Shown here one piece after another: positions 4,968-8,520 of a stretch of DNA of 8,520 nt; position 1 is the first letter of the stretch; the number at the start of each line of letters is the position of its first letter. The DNA comes from JBGLNJ01 sp964353405 (GTDB lineage: Bacteria; Chloroflexota; Anaerolineae; Fen-1058): contig CAYGWJ010000083.1 in the NCBI GenBank assembly GCA_964353405.1, forward strand, positions 1-8,520. Direction: 5' to 3'. A model generated the notes under the pieces. The model saw only the letters and a list, made by a program, of their open reading frames with translations. It did not search any database and was not told the DNA's origin. The position numbers and the translations under genes are program-made.

Positions 4968-5101
4968 AAGGCTAAAGCGGAACTCGGCAGCTGTAGTGCG
5001 GTTTGAGCTATTTGTGCGCTGCAACTTAGCTCCTGTCCGTTAGGCCGCCTTTCGGTCGTTTGTGCTTCACACTGATGATCAATGGTATGGAGGTATGAAA
5101 C
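4968..5101 (+). promoter_or_regulatory. leader of the GH13 gene with an orphan attC core
   Basis: It holds an orphan GTTAGGC (5039-5045), an inverted repeat GAGCTA (5005-5010)/TAGCTC (5027-5032), and a strong ribosome site GGAGG (5089-5093) 8 bases before ATG 5102. I could not pick a promoter with confidence. Confidence 0.4.
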
Positions 5102-6937
5102 ATGTACGAGAAATTCGGCGCTGTCGTGCAAGGCCCTCGGGTCGAGTTCAATCTGTTCTTGCCCGATAACACGCGGGATCCGAGCCAGTACGTCCGTGGT
5201 GGTTCGCCCCGAATCAAGCAGATCCACGTTCGCGGCGACTTTCAAGGCGTCGCCGGCAGCCAGAACTGGCAGCTTGACAACAACTTCAAGATGCAAAAGT
5301 TCGAACATCCGAACGGCTGGCTGTACAAGCTTGCCATCGATCGTGACCTGTCGGAGGGCTATTACCAGTACAAGTACTTTGTCGAGTTCGAGAACGGTAC
5401 GCTACGTTGGGTCTCCGATCCCATTACAAAGTATGGTGGCAACGACGAGAACGAAAACTCGGCCTTCGTCATCGGCGGCAACCGGACCGTGGTCCAGCCG
5501 ATTGTCCGACGACTGCCGCCTCGGGATCTGATCATCTACGAAACACACCTCGACGACTTTACCAGAGAGTTCCGCGGCAACAAGGCGCCGGTCGATGCCT
5601 TCCGGGAGCGTCTGGATTATCTTCAGGATCTCGGCGTCAATGCGGTCGAGTTCATGCCCTGGACCGCCTGGCCAGGAAGTGAAGAGTTCAGTTGGGGATA
5701 TGATCCGGTATCGTTCTTCTCGGTCGAGTACCGGTATGTTAACGACCCGGGCAACCCGGCTGATAAGTTGGTCAAGCTCATGGAATTGATCAACGACCTG
5801 CATCGGCGCGGCATGCACGTGATCATGGACGGTGTATTCAACCACGTCCGGGCCGGCAACGACCCTAACAAGGGTTTCCCCTATCTCTGGCTCTACCAGG
5901 TACCGTCCGACTCCCCATTCATTGGTTCCTTCGCGGGTGTCGGCTTTTTCGATGACTTGGACTATCAGAACAAATGCGTTGAGGAATTCATCCGCGACAT
6001 ATGCATCTACTGGCTCGATCGCTTTCAGATCGACGGTATTCGCTTCGACTACACCCTCGGTTTCTTCCGCCGTGGCGATTCCGGGGTCGGCATCGCCAAA
6101 CTGATCGCCGATCTCAATCAGTATCTCAACAACACCGGTCGCTCGAACGTCGCCTTGTTCATCGAGCACCTGACCGACAACCGATTCGAGGCGATCGGCG
6201 ACACCAATGACATTGGCGCCACCGGGTGCTGGTTCGATCCATTCATGTTCAAGCACTTCCAGTACGGCCGCAACGGCAACCTCGACGCCGAGATCCTGCG
6301 CATCCTCAATGCCAACCTGGATTTCGCATCAGGCAAGGGGCCGGTGACCTATATCCAGAATCACGATCATTCGGCGATCGTGCATGAGGTGGGCGGCAGG
6401 GGCCGTTGGTTCAAGACTCAGCCGGCGGCGATCGCGCTCCTGACCTCGCCGGGAACGGTGATGCTCCATAACGGCCAGGAGTTCGGCCAGGAAGAGTTCT
6501 TGCCGGGAAGCGACCCTGGTCGGGTGGTGCCGCGGCCGCTGCGCTGGCAAAGCGACAGTCCGCTCGGCAAAGACAGCATCGGCAAGAGCCTGTTTGGGCT
6601 GTACAAGCGGTTGATCGACATCCGCAAGGGGTATCCGTCGCTGCGCTCGCCGAACTTTTTTCCCTACCCGTCCAACCATCCGGACGGCTATGGCGTCTTT
6701 CCCGATCAGGACGTGGTTGTCTATCACCGCTGGGGGCAGGCCGAAGGCGGCGGATTCGAGCGCTTTATCATCGTCGTCAACTACTCTGACTTGGACCAGC
6801 GGATCGACATCCCCTTCTCGACCAACGGCCGCTGGGAAGACCTGTTGAACGGCGGCTTTGTCTTGGTCGACGGCCTTGTACTGTTCAACCAGAGGATCAA
6901 CTCCAATTGGGGGCGAATCTACTACCAAAAGGCCTAG
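5102..6937 (+). CDS. GH13 alpha-amylase-family enzyme with CBM48-like N-terminus
   Basis: This 611-residue protein acts on alpha-glucans (hydrolysis or glucan transfer; which one cannot be told). Residues of about 10-115 resemble the CBM48/isoamylase N-terminal beta-sandwich. A TIM barrel follows, with all four GH13 regions intact: I, MDGVFNH (D243, N247, H248); II, DGIRFDYT (R314, nucleophile D316); III, LFIEH (acid/base E355); IV, QNHDH (N420, H421, transition-state D422). A beta-rich C domain ends the protein. There is no signal peptide, so it is probably cytoplasmic and works on stored glycogen or maltodextrins. The CBM48-plus-barrel layout is that of branching, debranching and trehalohydrolase enzymes, but the sequence does not look like textbook GlgB, GlgX or TreZ. 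The start is set by GGAGG at 5089. No partner glycogen gene is adjacent. Confidence 0.92.
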   Translation: MYEKFGAVVQGPRVEFNLFLPDNTRDPSQYVRGGSPRIKQIHVRGDFQGVAGSQNWQLDNNFKMQKFEHPNGWLYKLAIDRDLSEGYYQYKYFVEFENGTLRWVSDPITKYGGNDENENSAFVIGGNRTVVQPIVRRLPPRDLIIYETHLDDFTREFRGNKAPVDAFRERLDYLQDLGVNAVEFMPWTAWPGSEEFSWGYDPVSFFSVEYRYVNDPGNPADKLVKLMELINDLHRRGMHVIMDGVFNHVRAGNDPNKGFPYLWLYQVPSDSPFIGSFAGVGFFDDLDYQNKCVEEFIRDICIYWLDRFQIDGIRFDYTLGFFRRGDSGVGIAKLIADLNQYLNNTGRSNVALFIEHLTDNRFEAIGDTNDIGATGCWFDPFMFKHFQYGRNGNLDAEILRILNANLDFASGKGPVTYIQNHDHSAIVHEVGGRGRWFKTQPAAIALLTSPGTVMLHNGQEFGQEEFLPGSDPGRVVPRPLRWQSDSPLGKDSIGKSLFGLYKRLIDIRKGYPSLRSPNFFPYPSNHPDGYGVFPDQDVVVYHRWGQAEGGGFERFIIVVNYSDLDQRIDIPFSTNGRWEDLLNGGFVLVDGLVLFNQRINSNWGRIYYQKA

Positions 6938-7226
6938 TCCTGTAGGGTGGGCACGGCCACCTAAACCGACCGACTTGTGCGAATGGTGGGCTATGCCGCA
7001 CCTTACGAAATGTGGAAAAGGTGGCAGGTTTATTATCTGGTGGTGTGCCACCTTTGGGCGATAGTCGCCGCAAGATGGCACCGGGGCGGGTGTGGAGTGC
7101 GCTGGTGGTGAAGCGACACGGGCTGCTCTCTCACTCGTGCTTCCGGCGCGGCTGTTTTTCTTTGCTGTAGGTAACCGACATATCGATAGCCTATTCTGCG
7201 GGTAGGCGACCAGAGGGAGAACCCGC
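6938..7226. other. intergenic region with short repeats
   Basis: I see no gene on the + strand; a long open minus frame over it is a shadow. GGTGG (6946-6950) pairs with CCACC (6957-6961) right after the GH13 stop. The words GGTGGGCACGGCC (6946) and GGTGGGCTATGCC (6985) are near-copies. A longer inverted repeat follows at 7017-7055. GGGAG at 7215-7219 is the ribosome site of the next gene. Confidence 0.5.
7017..7055. repeat. 10-bp perfect inverted repeat
   Basis: AAAGGTGGCA (7017-7026) is the exact reverse complement of TGCCACCTTT (7046-7055), with a 19-base loop. It may act as a weak bidirectional terminator between the two genes, or be the relic of a small repeat element. Confidence 0.55.
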
Positions 7227-8520
7227 ATGGTTAAGGAAAGCGTATCTCAGGCCAAATCACGATCCGCCAAACTGTTCGGAATGTTGGCAGCCTTTGGACT
7301 GGTGGTCCTAGTCCTGGGCCTAGGTGCAATCTATGTCACGTTGCGGTTATCGGATCGGCTGGGGACCTATCACCACGCCACCGACATGGCTGATCTGGAC
7401 GGAGATGGCGACCTGGATGTGGTCGTCGGGAGCACAAGATGGGAATCCGAGGATGAATCATATGCTGGAATAAGCCTGTGGCTCAACCAGGGTGGGGGGC
7501 AATTTACCCCTGGCAACCAAGAGTTGCCTGGCGGCTTTTCGGCTGCCGCCGGCGATGTGGATGGCGACGGGGATGCCGATCTCCTCGTCCTGGATGGATA
7601 TAATCTGACACTCTCCCTCAACCAGGGCGGCGCCCAAGGGGGGAAGGTCGGAGTGTTCAAGACCAATAACTCTACCTTTCCACCTACTCAATGGCACGGA
7701 CACGCGGATATGGGCGGTTCGGTCGTCTTGGGCGACCTGAACAACGATGGCAAGGTGGACGGTTTCGTCGCCGGCTGCTGTTTTGGGCCCAGCCAAAAGC
7801 CGCCTGACGACTCTGGCAATATCCCATCCTCCTCGTGGGTGTGGATCAACGAGTGGGGCCCGAGTGGCTGGCTGGTACGCAACACCCTGAGCCTCAAGGA
7901 GCTGGACGGCCTACCCATCCGGGCCGCCGCTCTGGGAGATCTGGATGGCGACGGTGATCTGGACGTCTTGGCAGCCATTGGGACGCCGACACTCGGCGAA
8001 GGTAGCAGCCTGGCCAACCGGGTCCTTCTGAACGACGGCTCGGGCAACTTCTCCGACTCTGGCCAGAGGCTGGGCGAAACCGACAGTACCTCTGTTGCCC
8101 TGGGTGACGTGGACGGCGACGGCGACCTGGATGCCGTGGTAGGGACTCGGCTCGGGGCGCTGGTGTGGATCAACCAGGGCGGTGCGCAAGGGGAAAAGAC
8201 CGGCGTATTCGCCTCCGCCGGGCAAAAGATCGCCGGCAGCCCGACCACCGCAGTCTGGCTGGAAGACTTGAATGGTGATGGCAACCTGGATGCTCTGATC
8301 GCCGGTGTGGAGCAGGCCGACATCTGGTGGAATGATGGGCATGGAACTTTTAGACGTTCGGACCAGCGCTTGCGCTACTCTAGTTTCTGTCTGGAAACTC
8401 TTGTCGGGCAAGTTTCGCGCCTCCAGTGGTATCATGGGCAACAAATTACCTCTGGAGGCAATCATGCTCATCATGGCTTACCCGCGCGTGGATATGTTCG
8501 AGCCGTTGCGGGCGTTTCCC
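7227..8520 (+). CDS. membrane-anchored FG-GAP/VCBS repeat protein, disrupted at the 3' end
   Basis: The frame is open to the right edge (431 codons). A basic N-terminus (residues 1-15) precedes one hydrophobic helix (about 16-39), acting as a membrane anchor or uncleaved signal. Six Asp-rich calcium-binding loops of the FG-GAP/VCBS type follow, of the form DLDGDGDLD, starting at residues 56, 110, 170, 238, 294 and 347, with 53-68 residues between them. This is the blade spacing of a beta-propeller. The protein probably sits outside the membrane and binds a partner or sugar, but nothing points to a specific ligand. ATG 7227 follows GGGAG by 7 bases. After residue 385 or so (near 8381) the repeat-like sequence stops although the frame stays open, and features of a foreign element begin, so the natural C-terminus is probably lost. 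Confidence 0.8.
   Translation, partial: MVKESVSQAKSRSAKLFGMLAAFGLVVLVLGLGAIYVTLRLSDRLGTYHHATDMADLDGDGDLDVVVGSTRWESEDESYAGISLWLNQGGGQFTPGNQELPGGFSAAAGDVDGDGDADLLVLDGYNLTLSLNQGGAQGGKVGVFKTNNSTFPPTQWHGHADMGGSVVLGDLNNDGKVDGFVAGCCFGPSQKPPDDSGNIPSSSWVWINEWGPSGWLVRNTLSLKELDGLPIRAAALGDLDGDGDLDVLAAIGTPTLGEGSSLANRVLLNDGSGNFSDSGQRLGETDSTSVALGDVDGDGDLDAVVGTRLGALVWINQGGAQGEKTGVFASAGQKIAGSPTTAVWLEDLNGDGNLDALIAGVEQADIWWNDGHGTFRRSDQRLRYSSFCLETLVGQVSRLQWYHGQQITSGGNHAHHGLPARGYVRAVAGVS
8382..8416. repeat. alternating AGTTTC / GAAACT / AGTTTC repeats
   Basis: AGTTTC (8382-8387), GAAACT (8394-8399) and AGTTTC (8411-8416) allow two mutually exclusive hairpins. They sit at the point where the repeat protein's sequence ends, and may be the terminal region of an insertion sequence or an attenuator-like leader. 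Confidence 0.5.
8419..8459 (+). promoter_or_regulatory. hairpin sequestering the ribosome site of the gene at 8464
   Basis: GCCTCCAG (8419-8426) is the perfect complement of CTGGAGGC (8452-8459), which contains the ribosome site GGAGG (8454-8458) 5 bases before ATG 8464. A transcript entering from upstream would fold and hide the site, while one starting inside the hairpin would not. Such protection is known for some transposase genes. Confidence 0.5.
8464..8520 (+). CDS. start of an unrecognised gene, possibly a transposase
   Basis: Only 19 codons are visible (MLIMAYPRVDMFEPLRAFP) before the edge. The frame differs from that of the FG-GAP protein, so the two overlap. It has a near-ideal ribosome site, GGAGG with 5-base spacing. 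I do not recognise the sequence. A transposase is inferred only from the interruption of the upstream gene and from the protected ribosome site. Confidence 0.4.
   Translation, partial: MLIMAYPRVDMFEPLRAFP

Noticed and set aside
5402..6256. Long minus-strand open frame of 284 codons
   Set aside because: It lies wholly inside the GH13 gene, which has all catalytic motifs. The frame is open because of GC-rich codon bias and has no recognisable product.
6329..7228. Minus-strand open frame of 299 codons covering the intergenic region
   Set aside because: Most of it is antisense to GH13. The remainder shows no family features and its composition reads as antisense of coding DNA.
7688..8474. Overlapping minus-strand frames (7688-8323, 7911-8474)
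   Set aside because: They are shadows of the FG-GAP gene; their low-complexity Ser/Pro or Val/Ile-rich translations reflect the repeated Asp-Gly codons on the other strand.

Overview
The window reads as chromosome from a GC-moderate bacterium, most likely Chloroflexota (Anaerolineae/Chloroflexia-like). That assignment is an inference from the type of accessory genes and from the long hairpin sites with GCCTAAC...GTTAGGC ends; no rRNA, tRNA or marker gene is present to prove it.

Positions 1-5045 look like a run of integron-type gene cassettes with no integrase in view (a CALIN, or the distal part of an integron). Five or six attC-like recombination sites (290-359, 1010-1142, 1938-2070, an interrupted one at 3088-3093 plus 3764-3901, 4403-4459, and a weak one at 4921-4967) separate small + strand genes. 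In order these are the tail of a CPBP (CAAX-type) membrane protease, a VanZ-like membrane protein, a GIY-YIG nuclease-fold protein, two adjacent five-helix membrane proteins that are distant paralogues, a DUF3795 zinc protein and a VOC/glyoxalase-fold protein. All sites have the orientation expected for cassettes: the gene, then RYYYAAC, a hairpin, and GTTRRRY.

The fourth attC is split by a remnant of a group II intron on the minus strand. The remnant keeps domain V, domain VI with a bulged branch-point A, and the C-terminal HNH-endonuclease part of the intron protein. The 3' splice point predicted from domain VI falls exactly inside the attC R'' box, whose partner R' (GTTGGGC) lies about 800 bases downstream.

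From 5102 the window becomes ordinary, more GC-rich chromosome: a complete GH13 alpha-amylase-family enzyme with a CBM48-like N-terminus (5102-6937), a repeat-bearing intergenic region (6938-7226), and a membrane-anchored FG-GAP/VCBS repeat protein (7227 onward). The repeat protein appears to be cut near 8381 by foreign DNA. That DNA begins with alternating short inverted repeats and carries a new start codon at 8464 whose ribosome binding site is buried in a perfect 8-bp hairpin, as in some insertion sequences.

The cassette genes probably do not form one pathway; they share only the recombination system that collected them. The genes on the right are unrelated to the array.
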